From the NCBI GenBank assembly GCA_014905825.1, contig JACGCN010000008.1, forward strand, positions 186,001 through 250,000: DNA of 64,000 nucleotides, given 5' to 3'. A program made the translations under genes and the position numbers. Below are positions 19,623-30,484 of the stretch, piece by piece. Position 1 is the first letter of the stretch. Every line of letters starts with the position of its first letter. The notes beneath the pieces were generated by a model. The model saw nothing but the letters and a program-made list of their open reading frames with translations, was not told where the DNA came from and searched no databases. This DNA comes from Lyophyllum atratum. Lineage: Eukaryota > Basidiomycota > Agaricomycetes > Agaricales > Lyophyllaceae.

Positions 19623-22600
19623 TCACGTGAGACTCGCCATCGCGTGATACTCGCGCCTCAAGGCAGGCGCGTTTCTAAGGTCGTATTCGGATACCCAGCT
19701 ATCCTCTGTAGGGTCGTATCCCTTCCAGCGGATAAGGTACATTCTCCGATTGGCTTTTCTTCGTGAATCAATTCGATGGCCTAATATGGCTTCGACTTCA
19801 TATTCTTCCGTGGCTAGGAAGTCGCGAGTGGGAGGGAGCGTGGATCGCTCTCCAAATTTAGGGTCAGATGGCGTATAACGCCGTAGATGTTGTAGGTTGA
19901 ATACGGGGTGCATGGGGTATGTGTCGGGTAGTCGTAACCGGTAGACCATAGGGTTAACCTTCTCAAGGACTTCAAAGGGGCCGATTGTGCGTTGTATAAG
20001 TTTACGACCGGTACCTTTGACGTCGACTAGCTCGAGAGAGTGAGGATTGACCAGAGCCCAGTCACCTAAGTCGAATTCGACTATGGGTCGTCGCCCTTTG
20101 TTGTAAGCACGGGCTTGACGTTCTTGGGCTCGGATAACGGAGTCGCGAGCATTTTTACGATGTAGTTCCATTTCTTCAACGAAAGTTTCTCCCTTTTGGC
20201 TGGGCAAGAAAGGACGTGAGACTGGATCGTTTTGTGGCGCCACAACTCCCGCGGTAGTTTGCGGTTTGTAACCCATGAGCAGGAAATTTGGTGAATAAGA
20301 GGTTGAGGAATGGACGGAGGAATTGTAGGCGTGAGCTAAGGCAGATAACCACTGAGCCCAGGACGAACGATCTGTGGCAACGTAAGCGCGCAGCATTTGT
20401 TCAATCATGGCATTCAGTACTTCCGTCTGTCCGTCCGTTTGAGGGTGATGAGCCGAAGACAGAGCCATAACGCTGCCATAACTTTCTACGACCGAGCGCC
20501 AGAAGGCCGTTGACCAACGGCGATCTCGGTCAGCGATTATGCGTTCGGGCAGTCCATACACATTGGCGACACGTTCGACAAAGATTTTAGCGAATCCTTC
20601 CTGCGAAAGTTCTTCGTGGGTCGGGATGAAGAGGGCGTACTTGGTCAGTTTGTCGATAATCGCTAGTATAGCGGTGTATTTCAAGTCCCCAGAAGGAGGG
20701 AGGCCAGTGATAAGGTCTAAGGAGACGGTGGCGAAGGGTCTAGCGGGAACGTGCGCAGGTCGCAGGCCACCCATCTGGCGACGGTGATCCGTTTTGATTT
20801 TTTGACAGATGTCGCATGACGCTGTGTACTCGTGAACATCGGCAAACATGCGGGGCCAGAAGAAGAGTTCCTTGAGCCTCGCCAGGAACCTTCGAGGTCC
20901 GGCGTGGGCACTTTCAAAAGGGGATTCATGTATCCACCGAAGAACATAGTTAACTTCTCCCTTTGGTACGCATAGTCTGGCGTTCCAGTCGGCGTCGATG
21001 AAATATAGGAGGCTGTTACTCCCTTTTTGGTATCGCGATGGCGTGAGGACCTTGTTCGGGTTCGGAACTTCTTCTGTGTAATTATTCTTAAATGCTGGAT
21101 CGTCCTTGTAGGCCTGCGCGAATCTCTTGATCATTTCGGGATTCATGGAAATGAGCAAATGCGATTTCTTGGACCAATCGTCTTCTGGTTCTTCGACCGG
21201 CGGTTTCACTCCCGTCGGGTAAGTCCAAGGGTCATTATTTGGGAAAGGCAGATCGTCCGATTCTGTTGAGTCGGCTCCAGCAGGGGCGCTAGGCGGGTTA
21301 GGTAGATCGTCCGATTCTGCCGACTCGGCTCCAGCGGGGACGCTAGATGGGTTAACTCGGCCGCCTGTAGCCTCGGAGGAAAGGTCCTCTCCTTGGCCCG
21401 GCGGTTCACGAGCGACTCGTTTGGTAGCGCTACGCGTTTGTATAGGATGGCTTTCCTTGTCAATGATATCTTCCCACCACCAAACTGTAAAGGCGGCTTT
21501 CTTGGCTGGAGCATGAGAACCTGCGTCTTCCGCTGATTGAGCGATGTTCTGAGCCTCCTCATCGGGAATGATTGGGAGAATGTCGTCTCTCAAAGGAGAG
21601 TTGTGCTGCGGAATCCTTGGTAGTCGGGATAAAGGATCGACGTTCGAATGAATCCGACCCGGGCGATGCACGATCTTTAGTCCTGGATACGCGGCATATA
21701 CTGCCCCCCACGCAGCCAATCTCCTGTTGGTGTTTTCGTAGATACGGGCCCATTGCAATGCGGCATGATCCGTAATTAAGATAACGGTTTCGCCTTCAAT
21801 GAATGGTTGAAACTTGACGAGGGCTTCCTTAGCGCCTAAGGCCTCTCGCTCCGTAGCACTGTAATTCCGTTCTGCTTGGTGAAGAGTTCGGCTCCAATAG
21901 CATATGACGCGTTCGACGCGTACAACTGTGTCGTCGAGGGTGAGACCCCAAGGGGTACGGGTAGTAAGTCCCTCGTCGACGTCCTTTGACAATACCGGCA
22001 CGAGGCTGGGGACGTCCGCCCCCGCGTCCCAAGCCTTACAGAGGCGGTCGTACATTGGAGTCCCCTTCAAATCATTAACCGCTATGGCCTGTACTTGCTG
22101 AAGACTGGCGCCGAGCGCGAAGTCGGAAGCATCGGTATAGAGACGATAAGGCTGACCGCGTTCGGGATGCCCTAGCACCGGGGCACTAGAGAGAGCGTTC
22201 TTGACTTGGTCAAACGCTATCTCGTGCTCAGCGGTCCAAGTCCATCGGACGCCCTTGCGCAGCAGGGCGAAAAGCGGAGCGGCGATAAAGGAATAGAAAG
22301 GGACGTATGACGAGAAGTATACAACCATACCGAGGAATTTCTGTAAATCTGCCATGGATCGGGGCCTCGCTAGGTCAATGATAGCGCTAACCTTCTCCTG
22401 ATGTGTAGAAAGGCCGAGGCGGGACACTTTCTGTCCTAAAAGCAGAATGGACGCGTAACCGACGAAACATTTCGGGGGGGATAGGGTGATGCCGGCAGCC
22501 GCAATAGCGCCTAGCACATTATCCAGATGAACCAAGTGATCATCCCAAGATTTTGAGAACACCACTATGTCGTCGATATACACCAAGGTAAACAGCCATA

Positions 22601-25600
22601 AGAACGGGGCTAAAACACCTTGCATAACACGTTGAAAGATGGATGGTCCGTTCCGCAAGCCGAAAGGCATACGTTTGAACTGGAAAAGCCCGAGATGGCA
22701 ACGGAAAGCGGTGCATTCCTTCGCCGACTCGGCCATTTCCAACTGCGTGAATCCCGCAAGGGCATCAAAAGTCGAAAGGACTTGGGCTCCAGACAGCGCC
22801 TGGATGATTTCCGATTGTCGAGGAATAGGAAATTCATCCGGCACCGTCTGCGCGTTAAGTTTGCGGTAGTCAACCACTAAGCGCGGTTTGCCGTTACGAT
22901 AAACGACTACCACTGGGAATCCCCAGGGACTCTTAGAAGGCTCTATGACTCCGGCTTCGAACCATGAGTTTACTTGTTTCTCGATGACTTCTCGCTTAGC
23001 TGGCGACGCGCCGTACATGGGCACGGATATGGGGGTGGTCCCGGGTTTCAATGGCACGTCTACCCGGGCGTCAACCTTTCCTAGTCTGCCGTCTAAACCG
23101 AACGCTGTGCGATGCTTACGCAATACCTCAGCTAGTTTCGGTTTAACATCCTCTGGAATATCAGGACCAAGGTTTACGAGTTCGGCGACGTCACCGGTCA
23201 TCGGTTCGTCAGGTAGGGCGGTCGTTTTCGGACCCCAAGCGTCGTCCGAAGCTAATTGGTCTTCCGCAGACGGGGCGTCGGAGGGTTGGGCATTAGCGAG
23301 GTCTTGAGCTCTGAGCGTTCCCTCAACGACCGTTTTCAAGGCTTCGGCTGAGGCTGTGTATTTATCCCATTCCTCCGGAGTAGCAGGTTTATCTGCGAAG
23401 TCTTCAGGATTCTTAAGGTAGCCTACTATGTCGCCCTTCCGGATATACCACGGAGTCTTCGACGGGTTGGCAATGGGCAGATAAGGGAATCCCGCCGAAA
23501 TCCACGTCGTTGGGGCTGCAAGCACCGCCATCCCAGGGTCGCCGATGATAACCTTTTCGACTAGCCACTCTTTCTTCTCCCCGAAAGGGGCGTCCACGGG
23601 TACGTTATGTACAGATTCCGCTGTGATGAGCACATCTTCAGACGCCACGACTGGAGGGTCGGTATGGCCAAAGTCTTTGGCTCGAGCTCGACCACGTCGC
23701 ACCGCTTTAGAGCGTACGAAGGACTGAACCTTGAAAGCTTTCCGTATTTCGAACCCAAGATCCACTTGTTGCGCCGACGAGGCAGGTATAACAAGATCGG
23801 AATCTCCGACTATTACTTCGCAGTGACCAGTAACGTGCCGAGTGAGTCCGAGTTCGTAAGTGATCTGGAAGTCTTCGCCTAGGAGCAGCGGTACTTTCAT
23901 ATCGCGGACAATGTACGCTTCTAGTTCGAAGCTCACCATACGGTGGTCGGCCGATTCGGCGTACAGGGTGGTGGTGACATATCCCAAGACTTTCGCATGT
24001 CCGGTAAGATGGTAGAGTTTAATGCGCATGCCCTCCTTAGGAGCTGGTAATCCAGGGATAGACTTCCAGTATTCTTCGGACATTAAGGTAATATCAGCGC
24101 CTGAATCCAATCGGCCCTGAACGGGGGCCTGATCGACGGCGCCGATATGAGCTTTTATGTGTAAGGCTCGAGACCCTAACGAGCCATATCCCGCAGGGAG
24201 AGATCGCGCCTTCCTAGCGGCGACGATTTCTACGTATGGCGGAGGTGGAGGGGGTAAATCTGACGAGAGCATCGGTTCCTCAGTAGACATACTAAGGTCG
24301 GATTCTCGTGCTGATCGTTTGGCTAATTTCCTATTCGAAAACATAACTCGTCTTCGATAATTCCGGTTGGGGCCATAGAACTCGGAAGGGAAGGCGTCGG
24401 CTAAATGGACGTAAGCGACGTGTTCCTCGGTCGCAGCAGCATGATCCGGTTCACGTTCACTCTCAGAATAAGCGGAAGAAGAGACCTTGGATTCCACAAG
24501 CATAGCTACATACTCTCTATCATGTTGAGCTATGATATCGTCGGCTATGTCCACGGTTATCAAGTTGGCGGAGCGTAGAGAGTCCCATTTGCCGTAATGA
24601 GAACAGTCGCGAGCGAAGTGCATGGGGCTGGTACAGATGTAGCAAGACCCATTCGGACGTCTATCACTTGCCACTTTATCGTCCCTAGTGAAGGCATATC
24701 CGTTAATAGTCTTCCCTTCTGGCCACGGTTTCTTCTCAGAGGTTGGTTTGGACAGTTTGGAAGACCCATTACGACCGCGGAACTGCGCTGCATGGGCTTC
24801 GCGGTCTTCGTCAGAATCTTCCTCTGAAGGTAACTCATCGCTCGCCTGCTGCACTAAGTCAGCGGCGTGAGCGGATCTGCGACCGTTATTCCGATAGTAC
24901 GGTTGTGGATTCCGCATCTTCTCGGCAAGTTCCCAAGCACTGATAAGGGTGCTTCCCATACGCTTAGCAACAGCTTGAAGTTCGAAGATAGAGGGGGTGA
25001 GACGCTCATTGACAGTAGTATCCCATTCCGTGGGTTTGTTGCGCAGAATACGAGAAACGGCTAATGGTCCGTCCTCGTCTTCGGGGTACAGAAAGGAATG
25101 ATGTTTGATGCGACGCTGGATATAGTCGATAGGATCCTCGCGGTCGCAGCCCTTCTGCCTGAATCTCATTTCTTCGAACTCAAAGGTTCTTTCCTTGATC
25201 CAATTTTCGTCGAGGAAATGCGCTCGGATGCCGAGTAGCATAACGTTCCAGTCTTGGGAGAGATAAGTTCGAACGTCGGATGGTAGAGTCTGCCACCAGC
25301 TGAGAGCGCGAAGAGTCCACTTGAATGGCGCGAGTTGCGCTAGTCCTTCGCGCATCTTCTGGCTAAGCGTCGCTAGATGTCCCATGGTCCCAAGGTAGTC
25401 AACCGCAGTGGTGCCCATGCCATCCCAGGAAGGCAGAACTGACAGATTCAGCTTATGGTTAAGCTGCCATTCCTCCGTGAAATTGGGATCATACGGGAAC
25501 CGAGGGGTGTAACCCGGTCCTGGTCCGTCTCCGCCTCCGGGAGAACCACCGCCTGGGGCACCTCCACTCGGCGCGCCTCCACCTGGGGCACCACCGCTTG

Positions 25601-27608
25601 ATCCGCCTCCTCCTGGGGCACCTCCGCCTGGTCCGCCTCCTCCTGGGGCGCCACCAGGTCCGTTACCCCCTGGCATGCCTCCGCCGTAGGGGTTGCCTCG
25701 GGGTCCATCGCCTCCTGGGTTACCACCAGGGTGGCCTCCACCGGGCAAACCATCTTGGTTTCCTTCTTCCCCGCGTCCAGCATTGCCAGGTATGGAATTG
25801 ACATTGGCCCCAGCTTTATAGATGTAGCTAGTCCAGTTGCTGGGACGAGGGATCTTGACGGCGAACGACGGTGGAACATTCCGTAGAGTTTTTAACGAAG
25901 CAGGCGGCTGTATCTTCAATGGCCCCCCAGACTGGGATCCCGCGTCGGTAGCCGCTACAGTGGAGGCCTGTCGCTGGACGTGCGAAATGGCGCCGACACC
26001 CGGGAGAGAGGTGATAGCGTGACCTCTCCCGATACTTGAAATAGAGTCCGGGAGCTGGAAGCGAAGATTGCGTGCAGTCGATATGGACGGTAAGGTATCT
26101 CTGGCTTCCGCTGGTGAACCTGGGGCCGTCTCGTAATTGACATTGTTCGTGCGTCGTTCCCTGTGATGATACGGGTCCTGTAACCCGTTGAAGTGTTCTG
26201 GATCGATGAGGACGTCCGCGGCCAAAAGAAGGTCTTCTTGAGCTGAAGCTTCGGGATGGTCTTTGGGTAGCCTATAGTTTTGTCGGTAGGACAGTTTCCT
26301 TAGCTCTTCGTGAGGCGTAAGTACGCCAAACAGCGACCTGACCGAAGTTCGCGTAGAGTCATGCGAGCTGATCGAGTCCAAATCCTCCGGGCGTAGGTAG
26401 ATTCTGTCCAAACTCTTGATGAAGTTTCGGATGTGAGTGGCAGCGATCGTTGCTCGTTTTTGTAGAAGGGCTACAGTAAGCAGGATGTCGTTGCGATGCC
26501 TATTCCACCCAAGGGACCGTAGAAACTTGAATCCTGGGTCGTAGCGGAAACGGTTGCGGACAGGGCCGAGAGCCAGGAATTCCGCAAGAGTGTCTAGCAC
26601 TTGATGCGTAGCTAGCACGAGTTGCGTGATGTCCCCGAGAGGTGCTTCGTTCAGCGAGTACATGGGCTCGTCTCCATCGAGGTACTGAACTAGGTCTTTG
26701 GCGCTCAGCTTTAAGGTCAGGAAATCCTGTAAGCCTTCCTCCAAGGTGTTCCACAATAGATCGTTGTGAGGGGCGTTCCATCGGATGAGGATGTGGCGAA
26801 CGAGAGTTGATTCAGCTTCGTCTCGACCTGGCAGACGACCGTCAACTCCCCCGAATCTAGTGATCGGATCGTAGTGCAGCTTGGGGTCGAACGTTGGATG
26901 GTAGCGGAAGTTCGAACACTCGATGGGTTCGTCTCTGATCTCAATGCTCGATAACGCAGGTATTCCCCCAAATATGAAAGGGTGAGAGTCTAGCGTGGCG
27001 GGCGCGCCTTCTTCCCGTGGAGTCGCGGAGGTTCCGTCAACAGGAGGAGGAGTAGCTTCCGTAAGGAAGCCTAAGGACGGGGCTGCTGACTCCGAACGGT
27101 CGTCTGTGAATCGCCCCTCGCGCCTTGAGCCTGGCGTCGGAGGGTACATCCTATGATGAGGAGGAGGATCCCGAACAGGTTTGTTGCTCGTGAACTTGGC
27201 TTCCAGTTCTAGCAAAGGACCGTCTAATGTTAGGGAGGGTCCCGGGGGGGATCCGCTCTCATGATCCGGTACAGTCTCGATGGTCGGTGAGCGATTGATT
27301 CGAACCGGGGAGGAAGCTCGCGCCTTGCCCTTGGAGACTCCAGGGGCCGGCGTCGAGCGGGGTACCACGTCGCCTGCTGCTGAGGAAGCAGCGGCTGACG
27401 CGGGAGTAGAACGGGTAGTGGGTCGTTTCCCAGCGGCAGAGGGGTTGGACGGAGTAGTAACACCCGTCCCTGCCGCATTGGACGCGACTCGCTGAGGAGG
27501 CATAACGGTTATGCAGAAGAAGATACGTCGGGGCGCGTAGTTGATAACCGTTGGACTTGAGGGCAGGTTGTCCAATAGTCGAGTATCGTGGTCGGTTGGG
27601 GAGTGCAA
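19623..27608 (-). CDS. Gag-Pol polyprotein of chromovirus (single frame)
   Basis: An unbroken frame of 2,661 codons; the ATG at 27503 (MPPQRVAS) is a likelier start than the outermost one. Gag has a Gly/Pro-rich segment (about residues 615-705), a capsid-like region and one CCHC knuckle, CYICTSPMHFARDC, near residue 985. The protease motif is LDSGADITLMS (about 1165). Reverse transcriptase shows VDYRKLNAQ and LVYIDDIVVFS (about 1680). RNase H shows YTDASDFALGA (about 1825) and LITDHAALQW. Integrase has the HHCC zinc domain ending CDICQKI (about 2265), then Asp in SLDLITGLP, Asp in IIADRDRRW and Glu in HHPQTDGQTEVLN. A chromodomain (YEVEAILGHR to YLIRWKGYDPTEDSW) closes the protein at about 2595-2650, which in this group steers insertion to chromatin marks. 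Gag and Pol in one frame without a shift imply processing by the protease. Confidence 0.96.
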   Translation of the reverse strand: MHSPTDHDTRLLDNLPSSPTVINYAPRRIFFCITVMPPQRVASNAAGTGVTTPSNPSAAGKRPTTRSTPASAAASSAAGDVVPRSTPAPGVSKGKARASSPVRINRSPTIETVPDHESGSPPGPSLTLDGPLLELEAKFTSNKPVRDPPPHHRMYPPTPGSRREGRFTDDRSESAAPSLGFLTEATPPPVDGTSATPREEGAPATLDSHPFIFGGIPALSSIEIRDEPIECSNFRYHPTFDPKLHYDPITRFGGVDGRLPGRDEAESTLVRHILIRWNAPHNDLLWNTLEEGLQDFLTLKLSAKDLVQYLDGDEPMYSLNEAPLGDITQLVLATHQVLDTLAEFLALGPVRNRFRYDPGFKFLRSLGWNRHRNDILLTVALLQKRATIAATHIRNFIKSLDRIYLRPEDLDSISSHDSTRTSVRSLFGVLTPHEELRKLSYRQNYRLPKDHPEASAQEDLLLAADVLIDPEHFNGLQDPYHHRERRTNNVNYETAPGSPAEARDTLPSISTARNLRFQLPDSISSIGRGHAITSLPGVGAISHVQRQASTVAATDAGSQSGGPLKIQPPASLKTLRNVPPSFAVKIPRPSNWTSYIYKAGANVNSIPGNAGRGEEGNQDGLPGGGHPGGNPGGDGPRGNPYGGGMPGGNGPGGAPGGGGPGGGAPGGGGSSGGAPGGGAPSGGAPGGGSPGGGDGPGPGYTPRFPYDPNFTEEWQLNHKLNLSVLPSWDGMGTTAVDYLGTMGHLATLSQKMREGLAQLAPFKWTLRALSWWQTLPSDVRTYLSQDWNVMLLGIRAHFLDENWIKERTFEFEEMRFRQKGCDREDPIDYIQRRIKHHSFLYPEDEDGPLAVSRILRNKPTEWDTTVNERLTPSIFELQAVAKRMGSTLISAWELAEKMRNPQPYYRNNGRRSAHAADLVQQASDELPSEEDSDEDREAHAAQFRGRNGSSKLSKPTSEKKPWPEGKTINGYAFTRDDKVASDRRPNGSCYICTSPMHFARDCSHYGKWDSLRSANLITVDIADDIIAQHDREYVAMLVESKVSSSAYSESEREPDHAAATEEHVAYVHLADAFPSEFYGPNRNYRRRVMFSNRKLAKRSARESDLSMSTEEPMLSSDLPPPPPPYVEIVAARKARSLPAGYGSLGSRALHIKAHIGAVDQAPVQGRLDSGADITLMSEEYWKSIPGLPAPKEGMRIKLYHLTGHAKVLGYVTTTLYAESADHRMVSFELEAYIVRDMKVPLLLGEDFQITYELGLTRHVTGHCEVIVGDSDLVIPASSAQQVDLGFEIRKAFKVQSFVRSKAVRRGRARAKDFGHTDPPVVASEDVLITAESVHNVPVDAPFGEKKEWLVEKVIIGDPGMAVLAAPTTWISAGFPYLPIANPSKTPWYIRKGDIVGYLKNPEDFADKPATPEEWDKYTASAEALKTVVEGTLRAQDLANAQPSDAPSAEDQLASDDAWGPKTTALPDEPMTGDVAELVNLGPDIPEDVKPKLAEVLRKHRTAFGLDGRLGKVDARVDVPLKPGTTPISVPMYGASPAKREVIEKQVNSWFEAGVIEPSKSPWGFPVVVVYRNGKPRLVVDYRKLNAQTVPDEFPIPRQSEIIQALSGAQVLSTFDALAGFTQLEMAESAKECTAFRCHLGLFQFKRMPFGLRNGPSIFQRVMQGVLAPFLWLFTLVYIDDIVVFSKSWDDHLVHLDNVLGAIAAAGITLSPPKCFVGYASILLLGQKVSRLGLSTHQEKVSAIIDLARPRSMADLQKFLGMVVYFSSYVPFYSFIAAPLFALLRKGVRWTWTAEHEIAFDQVKNALSSAPVLGHPERGQPYRLYTDASDFALGASLQQVQAIAVNDLKGTPMYDRLCKAWDAGADVPSLVPVLSKDVDEGLTTRTPWGLTLDDTVVRVERVICYWSRTLHQAERNYSATEREALGAKEALVKFQPFIEGETVILITDHAALQWARIYENTNRRLAAWGAVYAAYPGLKIVHRPGRIHSNVDPLSRLPRIPQHNSPLRDDILPIIPDEEAQNIAQSAEDAGSHAPAKKAAFTVWWWEDIIDKESHPIQTRSATKRVAREPPGQGEDLSSEATGGRVNPSSVPAGAESAESDDLPNPPSAPAGADSTESDDLPFPNNDPWTYPTGVKPPVEEPEDDWSKKSHLLISMNPEMIKRFAQAYKDDPAFKNNYTEEVPNPNKVLTPSRYQKGSNSLLYFIDADWNARLCVPKGEVNYVLRWIHESPFESAHAGPRRFLARLKELFFWPRMFADVHEYTASCDICQKIKTDHRRQMGGLRPAHVPARPFATVSLDLITGLPPSGDLKYTAILAIIDKLTKYALFIPTHEELSQEGFAKIFVERVANVYGLPERIIADRDRRWSTAFWRSVVESYGSVMALSSAHHPQTDGQTEVLNAMIEQMLRAYVATDRSSWAQWLSALAHAYNSSVHSSTSYSPNFLLMGYKPQTTAGVVAPQNDPVSRPFLPSQKGETFVEEMELHRKNARDSVIRAQERQARAYNKGRRPIVEFDLGDWALVNPHSLELVDVKGTGRKLIQRTIGPFEVLEKVNPMVYRLRLPDTYPMHPVFNLQHLRRYTPSDPKFGERSTLPPTRDFLATEEYEVEAILGHRIDSRRKANRRMYLIRWKGYDPTEDSWVSEYDLRNAPALRREYHAMASLT

Positions 27609-27786
27609 CGAGGCCGCACAACGGATGATAAAAATTCACGTTGGGGAGCGTGGCGTGCTAACCGATGATCGACGATCGGAAACGTTAGGACTAAGCAGAC
27701 TGAATTTTGAAGGGTTTTCGGAGGGGTTCGACCTTCCAAAGAGGTCGTCGGTAGTAGGACTGAGAGACTTCATCACGCTTGAGTGA

Positions 27787-27806
27787 AGTCCGCGGTGCCC
27801 CCACCA
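27787..27806 (-). promoter_or_regulatory. Probable primer-binding site
   Basis: One base after the end of the 5' LTR the minus strand reads TGGTGGGGGCACCGCGGAC. Starting with TGG it would pair with a tRNA ending in CCA. Which tRNA was not identified. Confidence 0.55.
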
Positions 27807-27807
27807 T

Positions 27808-28271
27808 TGTGATACAGCTGGTCCGGATGGGCTTCTCGCGTGAGGAAGACTCGAGCTATTCGCTCCTCAATGCGCCTTACCTCGAGTGAGGTCGGCGCGG
27901 AGAGAGGGCGTAATAGCGAGGGGGTGGGACGGCGGCTCGAAGGAGCGCCTGTCCGAGATAGAACGGCCTTGTAACCCTAGGTAGGGGTGTTGTCATCCGA
28001 CACCGGAGCTCTGTGAGCCTGAGCGAGGCGTGCTGTCACCCTGCACAGGGCCCGGTGGCCTCCGGGGTCGAGCCATCGCGTGTCTTGCTGTAGCGAGCGA
28101 GAACGCGAAGTGGAGATGATGATAATATTAATGAAGTCCCTAAAGGACGTGCTAGCGAGGTTACACAAGAGACAAGTAAATATGTACAAACAAAAGGGCT
28201 CTCGGCCCGGTCGTGCACGCGTTAGAGTAATCCCACGGGTCTGCTATCTAGGGTAGCACACCGTCGTCACA
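27808..28271 (-). repeat. 5' LTR of the Gypsy element
   Basis: 464 bp, same sequence as the 3' copy by eye. It would contain the promoter for the element's RNA; no TATA box was pinned down. Confidence 0.95.
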
Positions 28272-29013
28272 CGTGCGGTCCGTCAGGATCTTGTTCCCCA
28301 GCTCAATGCAGAAGAAACCGCATCCTCGGCCTGTTCTCGGCCTATCTTCAGATCAGGAATATCTGTCGGTATGTGACTTTTACTCCCATGCTAGGTCGGC
28401 ATAAAGAGACTCAATTCTACCTGCTCATGGCGGTGCCGCAAGTTTTATCACGGACAAGGATTACCTCACTGCTGCCGACAGCGTTCTTGCTACAGAGGCT
28501 CGTCACGCCAGCTGGATTGCATCTGCAGTCAGCAAGTTCTCAGGTTGGAGTGGCAACTTTGATGTAAGCATCTAGACAACATCATCATCGCTATCCGCGA
28601 TGCTAATTCACCGATTCAGGTTCCTCTAAGCCCCAACGAAGTATTCACCATGTCAAGCGCCTTCATCACCTCATGCAGCTCTACGAACCCTGTCAATGCT
28701 TTGCAGGCTTTTCCCGGGCCTTCCCTACCCTCTCAGTCGCAGAGGCCAAAGCTCTGCCCGGCTCTACTGTCGCCTTCGAGTTCGGTTCCTCGTCTGTAGC
28801 GTCTGGCACGAAGCTGTTTGCTGTGTTCTTCAACGGTCTCTCGAAGATCGTCCTGCCCACCAGGAGGGCAAGGTCACCATCCCAAAAGACTTGATCGGAA
28901 CGTTGTATGTCGCTGTTGATAAGATTGAGACCAAGGCGGACGATAGTGATATCGTTGCTGGATCGACTGAGTTGCACTTTGAATCTGACCCTCAGGGGAC
29001 AGTCGTCGCTTAG

Positions 29014-30484
29014 GGCACTTGATGCACGCCTCCACCCATTCCTATCCCTACATTCACTTTTTTGCCATCTGACCTGGACAATGTTTGTAGAATAGTATCA
29101 TTGTAACCTCAATGACGATTTTGGTCGAGCTTGCTTCGTAAAATTTTGATGTCATAATGATTCTTGCGCCAATGTCGATGAGCTTTTCCCCTCGATGCAT
29201 GAGAACGATAAGTAGAAATGTTGTAAAATGTTGGAGACGGTATTGCATTAATGGGGTCAAGATACGGTTACCAAAAAAGGGCTGAAAGTAGCGGGCTGTG
29301 CGGCGGGTCGGCACCCTATGGTGTTATACGAGTAGAGTAAGAAGGAAGTCACAAGTCTGAAGACCAAAAGCAGCTCACATCACGTGAAGACGCGACGAGA
29401 AGGATGCGATCAAAACCAACCATGATCGAAGCAATATGGTTTCTCGAGGTCACCTTCGACCTCAGAATGACCTGGGCACTCTACTCACCATGTGCGTCAA
29501 CATTAACTCTCCTGCTACACATTTATGCTGGCCTTTGACCCCATACAAGAACTGAAAGCAGATTGGCGAAAGTTCATAGAACTTGAAGGTGCCGCACCTT
29601 TTTTTCTGGCTCGCAGGTGCCGACTCTCAACTTCATTAATGGCCCTTACTCCACAGATATGACAGCTGCAGAGCGTCTGCGCACCCTACCCATGCAGCCA
29701 TATGCTGCACATGAAGAAGTAGAGTCATATATTACTTGGTACGGTGATGTCGCGTTGCGCAACCGTCTGCTATATCTGAGGCCAATGCAATTAAGTGAAA
29801 TAAGTTAGTGACTAAGTACTTTATTCAGGCTAATTTATGATGGATTTAACCGCAATTTATCGCCGTTAAATTGACTGCTCAAAGCCTCAGGAGCTCACCG
29901 CAGCCTCGTTGTTGCCGTTGCAACTGTTGAGTCAAATAAAATTAGCCCGCTTTGCTAATAAATAAGGTTGGACCTAGGCGGGAAGCTCACGACTTGTATC
30001 GGAGGCTTTAAAGAGCGGTTAAAGAAGGAACACGACTACGGTGTCCCCATGTAAATTAGTTCATGCACCAGACTGCAGTTCTCTACAGACTGCAGTGCTC
30101 TCCAAAGTACTAGTAGATTAATTTGCAACAGACTATAGTTCTCCAAAACCAATTAACGAGTGGTACTTTCCGCTTTCTCACTGTGCAGTCCGAGTCAAAT
30201 CCATTGATTGATATGGCGTTGAAGAATCGCGCCCTTCTCGACTTGTTACCAAATAGCCGCTGGGCTTGGGATCGGCCGAGTCCGGCAGAACCACAGCTCC
30301 GCCGATCGATTTAAGACGTGGAAGGCGTCGCTCTTAAATCGTGCCAATTATCCTTACTTAGTACAGGTGTGGCGGGAACACGGTGACGGATCTGATCAGG
30401 GATATGTCATATGACCAGATTCTCAGGGTGGTCCGTGCGCTCGATTCACAAACTCTCATCCAAAAGTAGTAAATCAACATTTCT
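29014..30484. other. Stretch without a supported gene
   Basis: Only short frames. One at 29617-29808 (63 codons, contains YAAHEEVESYITWYGDVAL) has a natural composition but no visible partner exons. The stretch 29810-30120 is AT-rich with no long frame. Confidence 0.35.

Larger units (their letters stand above)
15515..28271 (-). mobile_element. Ty3/Gypsy chromovirus LTR retrotransposon, full length, 12,757 bp
   Basis: Two 464-bp LTRs (15515-15978 and 27808-28271) begin TGTGA and end TCACA, with no difference found on reading. A 5-bp target duplication CGTGC flanks them (15510-15514 and 28272-28276). In minus-strand order: 5' LTR, primer-binding site, gag-pol, a repeat-bearing spacer, a second large ORF, a polypurine-like tract and 3' LTR. 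Domain order protease-RT-RNase H-integrase-chromodomain places it among chromoviruses. Identical LTRs and unbroken reading frames point to a very recent insertion and a possibly active element. Confidence 0.97.
15417..29013 (+). pseudogene. Secreted ferritin-like (Rds1-like) protein gene, split by a Gypsy element and frameshifted
   Basis: First part 15417-15514 encodes a clear signal peptide (MRLSQPVLAFSLVQIVFAQA). After the retrotransposon the same frame resumes at 28277, with exons 28277-28368, 28409-28563 and 28620 onward. The body has HGGAASFITDKDYLTAA, EARHASWIASAVS and FITSCSSTNPVNALQAFP, the C-terminal half of the ferritin-like domain of fungal Rds1-like stress proteins. A one-base loss near 28857 moves the end (EGKVTIPKDLIGTLYVAVDK, stop 29011-29013) to another frame. 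The N-terminal helices expected for the family (about the first 100 residues) are not visible, so the gene may already have been damaged before the insertion. The cellular role of the family is not well defined. Confidence 0.7.

Noticed and set aside
25448..25879. Frames antisense or out of phase over the Gly/Pro-rich Gag part
   Set aside because: They arise from the GGN/CCN repeat in gag; the sense frame continues without break on both sides.
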